From Protonemura montana (Eukaryota; Arthropoda; Insecta; Plecoptera; Nemouridae): a stretch of DNA of 64,000 nt. Shown here piece after piece: positions 30,150-49,025 of this stretch. The stretch covers positions 23,770,651 to 23,834,650 of the forward strand of contig OX387603.1 in assembly GCA_947568835.1 (NCBI GenBank). The letters run 5' to 3'. The position numbers and the translations under genes are program-made. Each line of letters opens with the position of its first letter. Position 1 is the first letter of the stretch. Below the pieces are notes generated by a model, which had not been told where the DNA came from, made no database searches, and saw only the letters and a list, made by a program, of their open reading frames with translations.

Positions 30150-32142
30150 ATGCCTAAAGAAGAAATGAAAGTGCCAGTTACTTACGAATTATCAAAATTT
30201 GGAGAAAATAAAGGAGAGCACTTACTAGTGGCGAGTTCACCGGCACTTCCAGAATGCAACGTTTACAAGAGGCGATGGCCAATACTTGTTGTATTCATGT
30301 TATTTGGCATGATAAGCAGCATGTCATGGATTCAGTATTCCATAATAACGAACATTGTGATGCGATATTATAATGTCGGCAGTTATGCTGTGGATTGGAC
30401 ATCCATCGTCTTCATGCTTGTCTGTATACCACTAATATTTCCTGCTTCCTACATAGTGGAAACAAAGGTGGGTACACAATGAAAATAAAAAATTGAGTTG
30501 AGGATTGTGGGTCGAGAAAACTTCATCAAACTTATTTGTGAGCACTAAAAATACAATTTTATATTTCCTTTCCTAATTCATGCCAATGAACCAATGTATT
30601 TCACTTATCCACTTGTTTGTTTTCTCTGAAAACAGGGACTGCGATTCACAACATTGGCTGGGACACTTCTCACGGCTGTTGGTTCGTGGATCAAAGTCGC
30701 ATCGATAGCCCCAGACCGATTTATGATAGCGTTCTTTGGCCATACTGTAGTTGGATTGTCTCAGGTCTTTCTACTCAGTATTCCATCACAAATTGCTGCT
30801 GTTTGGTTTGGAGCAAATCAAGTATCAACAGCATGTTCTTTAGCATTTTTTGGAATTCAGGTAGGTAAGATAAGAAATTACCATACTCAGATTACCAGCT
30901 AGAAAACTGAAATGTACCTTACGTCACTCCAGACCACGATTTCTTAGTACTATTTTACTTTTGTTTTGTTCCTGACTTAACTAACTACTTGTATGCCACA
31001 AAGTTTTTAATTGAGACAATTTATTGCAGGTCGGAGTAGCTTTTGGCTTTGTCTTGCCACCAATCTTGATTCGGAATCACCCAAGTATTGAAGATATAGG
31101 AAACGACATGACTGTTTTTTCTTATGTAATGGCAATAAGCTCGACAATTGTGTTCATAATGACTATTTTCAGTGAGTAGTGAATGCTTCAATATAATTTT
31201 TATTATATGGCAAGTCATTCAAACATTTTAATAAAATATGTACTCATTCTTGTAGTCTTCCAAAGACAGCCACCACTTCCACCAAGTGTTGCTCAAGCCT
31301 TGCAATTAGAAAGCACTAAAAGTGGTTTCCTCGCAACTATCAAAAGTATGATGAGAAACCGAGGATTTGTTTTTCTTGTCATCTCTTACGGAATTAGTTG
31401 GAGTACGTTCAACGTAGTGTCTACGTTTCTCAATCAGCTCATACTTCAATATTTTGAGGTAATAAACAGTGGAAAAGTCCTTTTTATTCTCCAACACTTT
31501 TAATGAATATTAACTATTTTATTAACTTTTGTTTAGGATGGAGAAGAATTTGCTGGCTTCGTAGGCCTTGTAATTGTTGTTAGCGGAATGTTTGGAACAG
31601 TTTTTGGCGGCATAGTGCTTGACAAAACCCATAAATACAAGTAAGATTAAAATGGGTTACTTTGATAGTTGACCTTGTACATTCAAAACAGTTATAAAAC
31701 ATTAGTTAAAACATTTGATTTTTTTTACAGAGAGACAGCCTTCGGCCTGTACCTATTTTCACTGATTGGGTTGATTGCGTTTACGTACACTTTGCAGTGG
31801 CAATCCCAGTTGGTTGTCTACGCTGTGTCAACTCTCCTTGGGTTCTGTCTCGGAGGGTACATGCCCGTAGGGTTTGAACTGGCGATGGAGCTAACATATC
31901 CAGAACCAGAGGTCATGGCTACTGCCATTATCTTATTTTTCAGTCAGAGCGAATCATTCTTTTTCACCTTACTTTACAGCTGGCTTTTAACCCGAATAGG
32001 AGACATCTGGACGAACGTGGTTTTCTGTGTACTGATGTTGATAGGGACGGTTCTGACTGCAATTATTCCTCCTCACATGCGGAGGCAAGCGGCTGTCCGA
32101 ACGGTAGCGTGTAGGGATCTCATTTCTGGTGCGAAACAATAA
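30150..32142 (+). CDS. FLVCR-like MFS transporter, copy A
   Basis: Twelve-helix major facilitator of the FLVCR (SLC49) family, whose vertebrate members move choline, ethanolamine or heme across membranes. Exons: 30150-30467, 30636-30860, 31030-31171, 31256-31458, 31537-31640 and 31731-32142; 467 residues, all GT-AG and in frame. Family motifs are VYKRRW at the first helix, SWIQYSIITNIVMRYYNV, the pore-lining [17 protein letters not shown], and YMPVGFELAMELTYPE near the C-terminus. The highly conserved NAS-Q-IFG stretch of helix 11 has been replaced by FFSQSES, and the Asn a few residues before the helix-1 Trp is Ser. The substrate may therefore differ from that of classical FLVCRs. It is first of three tandem copies; exon boundaries and phases match copy B throughout, showing duplication of the whole gene. 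Confidence 0.92.
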
Positions 32143-33112
32143 AGTCAACAAGCACAAAAATTCAGTTTTTATGCTAGAATTAAAGAATTATTCTAAAGTC
32201 TATTTTTTTTTAAATGATTATCGTCGTAACAAAATATGTAAAATTGGTCTACTGGCTGCTGGTAGAAATGAACGAAAAATTGGATACAAATTATCAATTG
32301 TAGGTATTCATCGACTGGCATAAGTTACAACTGGTATTTAATAACTTTCTGCCACTTTTCCCTTCAAATAAATTAAAAACATAAGCCAGACAAATATAAC
32401 TACATGTTTATTTAGCTGATAGCGACCATACTAAGTAACTATCGAAGCTAGACATTGTGTGTTAGCATAAACCTACCTTAAACCAACAGTTGAGGCTTAC
32501 GAGATCATTTGCTCAGAACGTCCAAGCATGTAACCATACTAAACTGACCGGATTGTGTCAAATAAAATGTTCCTCTAAAATATTTGAGTTTTATTTTTAG
32601 TTGTTTTAAAGTCTAATCTGAAGAGATACCTACAAGATATCTTAAACGATATCTTTCTATCTGAGATATCTTAAACGTGATCAAGAGTGATTGCAGCCAT
32701 ATTTGCTAGAGAATGCATATTGTTGAATTGAGATTGTACTACAAAATAAATTAAAAATAGAGTCATACACTCCTTGCATAATGGTGTCCTTGTACTCAAG
32801 AAAAATTAGTTTAATAAATTAATATAGCCCATTTATAGCAATAGTGCTTAGATTATTTGAACCTTGGGTTTCATTCCTGCACTGTAACTGAAGGCTTGAA
32901 GGTGGTTAAGATTTACGATTTTACTGCATACACACCTATTTACTTAAGATTTTGTTCATCAGCGTATAGAGACAGTGGCACAACAGGCCAGTGCATAAGT
33001 GATACATCGATTAGTTTGTTAACTATTGCTTTGAAAATAAATTCCTAGGCATCATTTTACAGATTGACTACAAATAATACTTTTTTCCTGGTAGCATTAA
33101 AATATCACAACA
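32143..33112. other. Intergenic DNA between FLVCR-like copies A and B
   Basis: AT-rich spacer with no coding signal. A 14-base unit (AGATATCTTAAACG) occurs twice within 32633-32675 and forms a short local repeat. Several AATAAA motifs near 32366-32575 could end the transcript of copy A. The promoter of copy B must lie in the right half. Confidence 0.5.
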
Positions 33113-35162
33113 ATGACGTCTGAAATATCTAAAAATTTAGAAACAATTCCTGTAAAATACACACTGTCAAGTGTGGTGGCAAGCAAAGGGGATCATTTGC
33201 TTGTTCCAAAACTTTCTTTGCTACCAGAATTGAAAGTTTACAGACGAAGATGGGCAATCCTAGCAGTGTTCATGTCATTCGGCTTGATAAGTTCCATGTC
33301 TTGGATTCAGTATTCGATTATTACCAACATCGTAATGCGTTATTACAATGTCAGCAGCTACGCAGTGGACTGGACTTCGCTGATATTCATGATAGTTTAT
33401 GTGCCGCTTGTATTCCCTGCTTCATATATCTTGGATAAAAAGGTATCTCTTCCATTGAGTGTATAGATACTTGTGCAATATGCCACTGAGCTACAACGGC
33501 ACAATACATAATGTTTCAATTTTATTTCTGCAGTGCAAAAGGTCATATTTTCACTAAATTTTCACCTTCAGGGTTTGCGATTCTGCACGTTAGTCGGGAC
33601 ATTGCTGACGGCGGTTGGCACATGGATTAAAGTAGCGTCTATTTCACCCGACCGGTACGTTGTCGCCTTCATTGGTCACACCTTAATAGGTATCTCGCAA
33701 GTATTTCTTCTCAGCGTGCCTCCAAAACTTGCCGCTGTATGGTTTGGAGCTAATCAAGTTTCAACAGCATGCTCATTGGCTGTTTTTGGAAATCAGGTAA
33801 GTTGTGAACCTGCGACAAAATCCGAGAAATTGCGAAACAACTTTGCTGCAGTAATAGGAAAATAATTGATTCTGTCAAATGTCTGCTCAATTATCAGGTG
33901 GGAGTTGCCCTTGGTTTTCTGCTACCCCCCATGATAATTGGGAATCATGGAAATATAGAAGAAATAGGAGCCGATATGACTGTTTTTGCATATGGGATGG
34001 CAATAAGTGCAACCGCTGTTTTTGCAATGACTGTCTTCAGTAAGTTTATTAATTAAGAAGATTTAACTTATTTGAAATACCTAGTTGGAAATATATATTA
34101 ATTAAAAAAATATTTTTTAGTATTTGAAAAAACACCACCTGTTCCACCCAGCATGGCCCAAGCTCTGCAGCTGAAAAACATCGACAATGACTTTTGGAAA
34201 TCAATGAAACGATTGGCGGCAAACAATGGTTTCAAACTTCTCGTCGTTTCTTACGGCATTAATTTGGCAGTATTCAATGCCATATCTACCTTCCTCAACC
34301 AGCTCATCATGCAATATTTCGAGGTAGGTTTTGACAAAAATCAATTGTTTTTATAGTTATTGATTAAAATTTAAGGGTGTAGTAACCAATGAAAGATAAT
34401 GGAATTTTGCGACAGGGCGGGGAAGAATTTGGTGGCCGCGTTGGACTAGTAATGGTCGTCAGCGGAATGTTTGGTTCCATTGTTGGAGGCATAGTACTGG
34501 ACAAAACACACAAATTCAAGTGAGTTTTTCTTCATAGAAGAATAATATTTTCAAATTTTATCTTACATTCTTTATACATATTTTTATTTATATCTATATT
34601 TTATATTTGAATATGTTACAATACTTTGATGAATATGATTAGCAGATGATTGCAACTAGGTGTTATCATTTTGATGAATTTCAAAACATATTTTAAAAAA
34701 GTATGCAAATTTTGCCAAGAAAATAATTTAAGCAACTATTTGCTTAAGCCAGGTTAGAATAATTCAAAATAAACAATCTTCCTTTCCAGGGAGACAACTC
34801 TGGCCCTGTTCATTTTCTCTCTCATCGGAATGTCTGCGTTTGCATACACACTTCAGTTCCAATCGCACCTTATCGTGTACGGCACATCCGTGCTCCTAGG
34901 GTTTTGCCTGGGAGGGTACATGCCCGTCGGGTTTGAACTGGCCATGGAACTGACCTATCCTGAACCTGAAGGCACGTCTTGTGGTGTGGTGATGTTCTTC
35001 TGTGCCAGTGAATCGTTTCTCCTGACGCTAGTCTACAGTTGGCTCTTGGCAGCAATAGGAGACATGTGGACCAACACAATCCTGTGTTTCCTGCTGTTGA
35101 TAGGGACGGTGCTCACAGCAAGCATTCCTCCGAAAATGCGGAGGCAAGAAGCTCGGACATGA
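33113..35162 (+). CDS. FLVCR-like MFS transporter, copy B
   Basis: Second tandem FLVCR (SLC49) family transporter. Exons: 33113-33442, 33572-33796, 33898-34039, 34121-34323, 34416-34519 and 34790-35162; 458 residues. It is closest to copy A: the two share the N-terminal pattern of a K-G-(E/D)-HLLV motif before the first helix, SSMSWIQYSIITNIVMRYYNV, and an identical set of six exons with the same phases. [17 protein letters not shown] and [19 protein letters not shown] are intact. The helix-11 motif that is NAS-Q-IFG in most FLVCRs reads FFCASES, so even the Gln kept in copy A is Ala here. Twelve hydrophobic segments are present and there is no sign of pseudogenisation. The substrate is not deducible from sequence. 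Confidence 0.92.
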
Positions 35163-35513
35163 GTGTGACGCTTGGTATGGTGATAAAAAATAGTGATTTT
35201 GTAGATAATTTCCAACAGGACAAAGAAATGGCAACAATTCTATAAGAGTAGTACTTTCATAGAACTGATGAAGCTGTAAAAAAAAATATTTAAATGTAAC
35301 AGTGATTTTGAGTAAACTCTGAAATGTAAATAGGTTTCTTTCTGTCAACATAGGCCTAGAAGACTTGACCATAATATAATTAGCTAATTAAATAAATAAC
35401 ATTGCGTACAGAAAGGAAACCTAACGCACAAGGTTGTCTAAACATGTTAATTGGAGATTGCTATAGAAATACATTTAAACAGCAGTCAGTCTTTTTGGAA
35501 AGGAACATTGGAT
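35163..35513. other. Short spacer between FLVCR-like copies B and C
   Basis: 351 bases hold the 3' end of copy B and the promoter of copy C. AATAAATAA near 35390 is a candidate polyadenylation signal for B. The open frame running into copy C from 35451 starts with TTG; the first in-frame ATG is 35514. Confidence 0.6.
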
Positions 35514-37760
35514 ATGTCACCAAGTTATATTCAAGTGCCACAGCACGGCCATAAAAGTGGAGAAACGGATACATTTTTCAACTGTGTTATTGTTCAAAAG
35601 TTGTTGCCGGAGAGTAAAATTTATCCTAGAAGATGGTTTATTTTGTTTATATATATTTGCTCTTCGATGATAAACACTTGGCAGTGGATTCAGTATGTTA
35701 TAATCACTAACATATTCACTCGATATTACAATGTCGGTGATTTTGCTATTGAAATGACGTCCTTAATCTACATGCTAGTGTACATTTTGCTAATATTGCC
35801 CTCATCCTTCCTTGTTGACAAATGGGTAAGATAATAAAATAAAACACTATGAGAAAGGCAACTTTGAACCAGCAATAACTTAGCTATGTTTCCTAAAATG
35901 TGAAAGTGAAACAGAAAACTAATAATAAAAGCTATTTTTCTCATAATTGACATCTAGGGCTTACGATCTGCCTCTATTTTGGGAGCCCTTGGTACAGCAA
36001 TTGGCTCTTGGGTGAAAGTGTTTTCCGTTGGCCCCAACCGGTTTGCCTTGACGTTCTTCGGGCAGACGTTGCTGGCAGTTTCTCAGACTTTCATCCTTAG
36101 CACGCCTCCAAGACTGGCAGCCGTCTGGTTTGGTCCAGACCAAGTTTCCACCGCTTGCTCACTGGGGGTGTTTGGAATTCAGGTGCTTGCATTTCTATTT
36201 TTGTTTCTATATTTTAGGGCCCATTTAAGGAGTTGAAATTCTCTCTAAGCTACAGACACAGATATAATTTGTGCCAAGAGTATGGAGAGGCTTGATTTGC
36301 TTATAATCTCTAATTTGAAGACGAAAAAATATGAAACAAAAAAACCTCTTCTTGCAGCTGGGGGTAGCGGTTGGGTTTATTTTTACCCCAATTCTCGTGA
36401 AGAATCATGAAAATCTAGCTGATATCGGAGATGACATATACGTCATGTTCATCGGAATAGCAATAATTGCCTCAATGTGCTTAGTTCTAGTACTAATGTG
36501 TAAGTAATTTTAGAATGTGATCATCAATTAGCAATGACATACTAATTAAAAATGAAATAAAAATAGCAGTCATGCACTTTGTATTCGGCAGGTTTTAAGA
36601 ATGCCCCAAAACTTCCACCAACGCCAGCCAAACAAGTGACAGAAGAATTCACCTTTAAAACCTTTGTGGACTCGTTAAAAAGACTCCTGAAGAATAAAAA
36701 TTACAATTATTTGCTGCTTTCGTATGGTATAAATGTTGGGATCTACCTGGCCATCTCAACACTGCTCAATCAAATCATCTTAACGTATTTTGTGGTGAGG
36801 TGGATGGACATAGGTTCTCACTTTGGTAAATTCCAATAAAATATATTGTTGCGGTTAGAGGGGCAATGCTGACTAATAATATTTTTTCAGAATGGTGAGG
36901 AGTTTGCTGGACAAGTTGGATTGATGTTAGTGATCGCAGGCATTTTTGGATCTGTGGCATGTGGAATGGTTTTAGATCGAACACGCAAGTACAAGTGAGC
37001 TAATTGTAAAGTGCACGCATACTAAAAAACGATTCTTTCAATCTTCCAATCCTTACGGATATAAAGAAGACCAACTAATAGCACACAATTTATCCTTACA
37101 GAGAAACAACTCTTGGTGTTTATATTTTGACATTAATTGGACTTCTCATCTTTACTTTCACTTTGAGAATGGGATCGAAAGCTATTGTTTATGCATCAAC
37201 AGGAGTGCTAGGGTAAGCATGATTTAGCAAAAACCCCCATATTATTTTGTATCTACCTATAAATGCACAGATTTTTTCCGATACACTTTCATGCTCCCAA
37301 ACAAAACATTCCCAATCTAAAATGATTGTCTAAAATATCCCTTCCTATGAGAAAATTGCTAATGTAGCAAATAACCACCAAAAACAGCTGTAAACAGCCA
37401 GATAACCACGAATGACTTACTCAGAAAGGCACATAAATTCTTTCCAGTTTTTTCATGACCGGCTACCTACCTGTTGGCTTCGAGCTGGCTGCAGAGTTAA
37501 CATATCCGGAACCAGAGAACACTTCTGCAGGGCTACTCAATGCATCAACACAAATATTTGGTATACTATTCACAATCATCTACAGCTCAGTATTCAACAA
37601 GTTTGGTGATTTTTGGGCCAACCTAGGCCTTTGTGGGACACTTGTAATTGGAACTGTTGTGACGGCACTGATCAAATCAGATCTCAGAAGACAAACAGCA
37701 CTAGCCAACGGAAAGATCAAAGATGTGTTGTTAAGTGAAAATGTGGCTATAAATACGTAA
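35514..37760 (+). CDS. FLVCR-like MFS transporter, copy C (closest to canonical FLVCR)
   Basis: Third tandem FLVCR (SLC49) family transporter. Exons: 35514-35825, 35958-36182, 36358-36499, 36592-36794, 36891-36994, 37102-37212 and 37448-37760; 469 residues. Exons 1-5 match copies A and B in boundary and phase; the last coding exon of A and B is split here by an extra intron (37213-37447). It keeps what vertebrate FLVCR1/2 conserve: [73 protein letters not shown], the helix-11 stretch [14 protein letters not shown] and a terminal [11 protein letters not shown]. This makes it the likely functional FLVCR orthologue, with A and B as derived copies. Choline or heme transport is family knowledge, not shown by the sequence. 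Confidence 0.93.
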
Positions 37761-38277
37761 TATGAACCTCTAATGCTGCAATCTGCGCTATAATCTTCAA
37801 TTATGCGGCTGAACCTCACATCGGCTTGTTTTGTTAATCACAAACTTGATGGCAATATTATTCAGTAATGCTTCATTCCTTCGTTCCAGCACCATCACAT
37901 TTATTTGGTCCAAATAAAGGCAGATTTATTTACTCTTTTCTTGCAAACATTTTCAATTTAATTAAGAATAAATTAACAAGGATGCAGGGCCCAATCAGCA
38001 TTCACCTAATCCAATATCCTAGAAGTAGGTACAATATTATAACATTATGACTATTGTAAAACATCATTCTTCCTATCCTGACATCAAAGCGTAAAAAATA
38101 ATATTTTCACTGTTCATAACACCGTGCACTGATCAATCAGTTATTTGCACAATACTTCACTTGCTATATTGACACTTTAAGGCATAGGTACTCATATTTA
38201 TCAACAAAAGGATTCTTTTTAAATTAAAGACTTGAATGCAAAAGCATGTACGGATTTGTGCGCTTGTGTGATTGAAA
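37761..38277. other. Convergent spacer, FLVCR-like C and RAD51C
   Basis: 517 bases shared by the 3' untranslated regions of two converging genes. AATAAA occurs near 37913 and 37968 on the plus strand. No other feature is seen. Confidence 0.5.
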
Positions 38278-41247
38278 CTATTCACAGTCTCTGATACCGT
38301 CGCGTGAAATTGTGAAGTTGGCTATCGATCGAGGTCGAGTGGGGCTTTTAATCAACGCGGCAGCAAAGCAGTTGCCCTTCACAGCGCCCAGCATCAGCCT
38401 CAGATTGATGCGGTGACCAAAGCTGTCACCCAAAGCCGGAACAAGCTGGCTTTCCTTACCAGGAACCACCCGAGTGGTCAACTGGTTCGTCACCACCACC
38501 TGAAGGATTTGGAATCGTCATTTATTTGGATACAAATATTGATGCCTACAGGAAACTTCAGTATAAGAGGCAGAGAGAGCAGATTTTGGGGCAAGGTGAC
38601 CCAAGGGGGTTTCTGTGTCAGACTTGTGAGAGAAAACATTTGCATTGGATTCAAATTTGAGTGAAAAATCTAATACTTTCATTCCCTTTGCCAAAATCAT
38701 AGCTTTTTGAAGAGAAATATTTGAATTTAAAGAACAATGATAAAATATAGTATAACTCTAGGTAAAAATATCTAAATTTTAGAATGAAATTGCAGGCAAC
38801 TGAAATCACAAAATATTAAAATAATGTGCTTTTGGTCGTTGTGGTGTAAATAATTATTTTAAAATGAGAATTGTACTGTTCATAAAAAAATTTACGGGCT
38901 TAAATTGTAATTGGATTGGAAACGTACGGCCAGGCTGTGTCTTGTTGCATAAGATTGCAGATCATGGAGGAGCCGATACAGTAACGCTGTCCTCTCCAGA
39001 GTATTTATCTCTCCGTCACGAAATGCAAACGCTAAGCTGTCGATTACAATTAGTTGCACCTAGCAAATAAAACATGCCTAATGTCAAATTAAATATGCAG
39101 CTTAACTTGTTTAACTTAAAAGACAAACAAAGTTATTTATAAGTACCTTTTTAATTGTATTTAAGATATGAGAAAGTTGATGAACCACTGCTAAAAGCCT
39201 TACGTAACCGTGCACATCTATTATTTGAACGCCATTCAAGAAGGTATCAGGAGACAAATTTTTCACTTCTTCCTGTAGATTTGCGTTATCTTTGTGCATT
39301 CTTGATATATACCTACAATAAGTGGAACAGCCTTCAGCAATATCTGAAAATGTTAAGTTTATTGGAAGATTGCAACGTAGATAAACATAACAGATTGTTG
39401 AATTGGAGTCATTTTATTAAATGCAACTTAAATGTAAATATACCAATACTCATATAGTGGACAGAAAATCGTCCTCACCTTTTAATCTTTCTGCAGTAAA
39501 GCCACTATCAGTTGTGATAAATATTGCTTGGCTGCCCAACCCGCCTAATGATGCAGGGATTTGAACGTCTATGCACAGTTGGAGACAAAGCTGTGTTTTT
39601 CCTGACCCTGGGGCACCACTTATTTCAGTGATCTGCCGAAGAGGTATTCCTCCATCAAGCATTTCGTCAAGTTCTTTGCAGAATGTCACGATACGTTGCA
39701 GAGTTGATTCGGTCTTAAATAGAAAATATGTCTAAATGTCCCGAAGATACTATCATCACAAGCAGAAATGTTTCAAAGAAATTCCTCAAGACTTTACTTC
39801 AGGATTTACCTGCCAAATGTCCAATGCTGTACAAGACGTTGGATGTGACAGAACTTGTTTCAAATAGTTTTCATCGACACCAAACTGTTTTAAAAGCTCG
39901 GAAACTAACGGGTGACAACCTGTAAAATTAAAATTGACAAGTGTATATTTTATGTAGAAGGCCATTTTCTGCAGAGAATATACCAATAATAATAATAATA
40001 ATAATAATTTGTTGTCATTAGACATAATGATTGATTTATTATTGATATTAGACAGCCAGAGAGAAAAGATAAATATAAAGAAATTAAACAAATATATTTC
40101 TTAATTTATTTATTTTTAAAATTTTTCAATCGAAGTATCAAGCTTGTATGTGGAAATCAGATTAATTTACATTAAACATTCTAGAATTCGTCTAAACAAA
40201 AAATTGTGTTTCAACAGGTATGATTTGAGTTCTTTCTTGAAGTCTTTTACATTGGTTTTTGCCTCCCTTATCCCAGACGGAAGTTTGTTGAAAAAACGAC
40301 GGCCTGCCTTTTCAACGCTATTTGAAGTCATTTTAAGCCTGCAAAACTTCTGGATAAAATTTGTGGCCCCCCTTGTCTTACCCCCTGTCTCAATAAAATG
40401 CTCTTATAACTAACTAATATATATTTATATATAAGTATAAATATATAATAATAATAATAACCTTATTATTGCTACCAAACCAGTTTGATATTGTTTTGTA
40501 GATTTATACACAGCATAGACCTTTGCACCTCAAAATATGTACATAATCTTTCATATTAGTTTGTATTTATGTTTCGAGCATCATTTCTTGTACCTTCTCA
40601 TCTTCCTCAAATGGCAAACTCTCCAGCCTTCCACCACATTATGGCAAAAAGGAATGGTCGGGTGCAGGGCAGGTACAATTGCACTTACAACATTTTGTTA
40701 CTGTTTAACTTCAAACCCTAAACTATATTTTATAATTTTGCTTTAGATTATTCTTATACTTCCTAGTGTTGTGTTTGTAGCAAATGATTATACTGGATCT
40801 CATCGCAATCATGAAGACGCTGACAACCATAAGATGAGAAAATTTTAATGTGGTTTGTACAAAGACTAGCTTTATCATAAATGTTGATAGAATACGATGG
40901 AACTATTAGAAGCAAACACAACATTATTTTGGCCTCAAGTTTCGTTCGACAGCCAACGCGTGAAAATTGACTGGCTTTTTAATTGATCCAGAAAAAAAAG
41001 AGATCGTTGGGCCTGCTTGGCTATAATTAGTTTAAGGTACATTCTATAGAAATCAAAAGCTCGACACGGCAAAGTTTAACTGTGCTGTTTGGAGTAGTTT
41101 TGTTCACACTACAGATGCCTAAAATAATAAATTGGCCAGCTTACCACCTGTTGCAGTATACAAATCCTCGCAGAACTGGAATCCCACCTCCCTCAGCTTT
41201 GTTTCAAGTGCTCTCGGCAATGATACCGAAGAAATGGATCGAAGCAT
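38278..41247 (-). CDS. Rad51C: RAD51C, DNA repair RecA-family ATPase
   Basis: RAD51 paralogue of the BCDX2 and CX3 complexes, which promotes homologous recombination; the Drosophila counterpart is spindle-D. Six exons on the minus strand: 41148-41247, 39810-39919, 39479-39713, 39147-39343, 38928-39059 and 38278-38499; 331 residues, shorter than human (376). Walker A is GAPGSGKT (103-110), followed by the RAD51C-type string QLCLQLCIDVQIPASLGG. Walker B is QLIVID (216-221). The last exon carries TNQLTT and VPALGDSFGHRINLRLM, matching the RAD51C VPALG-S-GH motif. The usual DTEG after the Walker A domain reads TTDSG, a departure at an otherwise conserved Glu. The ATG at 41247 opens the only long frame with the helical N-terminal repeat. 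Intron 1 (1.2 kb) contains AT-rich microsatellites and a decayed LINE fragment. It is divergent from PLXDC. Confidence 0.93.
39983..40011. repeat. (AAT)n microsatellite
   Basis: About eight to nine tandem AAT units in intron 1 of RAD51C. A shorter run of the same unit lies at about 40447-40463, on the other side of the LINE fragment. Confidence 0.85.
40167..40401 (-). mobile_element. Decayed non-LTR retrotransposon fragment (ORF2 C-terminus)
   Basis: An open minus-strand stretch ends in TAA at 40167 and translates to a segment with EKAGRRFFNKLPSGIREAK followed by DFKKELKSYLL. This is the pattern at the extreme C-terminus of LINE reverse transcriptase ORFs in animals (F-N-x-LP-x-x-IR, then FKK-L-x-x-YLL). 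Only the tail is present, which fits 5' truncation. It lies in RAD51C intron 1 in the same orientation as the gene. The clade is not assigned. Confidence 0.6.
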
Positions 41248-41703
41248 AATGAAATGAAACTTCCTCAACTCCGATCAAACAAAGATCACTGACATGAAAG
41301 GCAAAAAAACATTACGACACGCGTTAAGCACATTGACAGCAGATTAAATCTCTATTTACACGAACACAGGAGTGGACTTGCTATGCACACGTATAGTGCA
41401 TTTGATTTCGTTACGGAAAATAAACTCTAGCACATGTTCAAGAATACGATTGGGGTTTCTCAGTCACAGTCGTATTTAATATGAGCACTTATTTTTGTAC
41501 ATTGTGTTGATATACTATGTTTGCTATTATTGTGCATACACTTTTAAACTTCTTACACTGATACTGATTAATTTTACGAAGTCAGTCCCGTATGACGCTC
41601 AAATATATCGCGCCTATCGCCTACACCTAGCGCTAGTGTGCAACAACGGTGCAACTGGTGGGGCATGAAAATTGAAGAAGTCAAGAAGTGAAAGACGACA
41701 AAA
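41248..41703. promoter_or_regulatory. Putative bidirectional promoter, RAD51C / PLXDC
   Basis: 456 bases lie between the divergent ATGs of RAD51C (minus) and the PLXDC-type gene (plus). No coding frame fits. The inference of a shared promoter rests on position only. Confidence 0.5.

Positions 41704-49025
<7,322 letters not shown>

Noticed and set aside
38864-39457. Plus-strand frames of 68 and 100 codons
   Set aside because: They are antisense to RAD51C exons 4 and 5, which carry the conserved frame.
39983-40463. CRISPR-like spaced repeats
   Set aside because: The repeats are simple AAT microsatellites without constant spacers; this is animal DNA.
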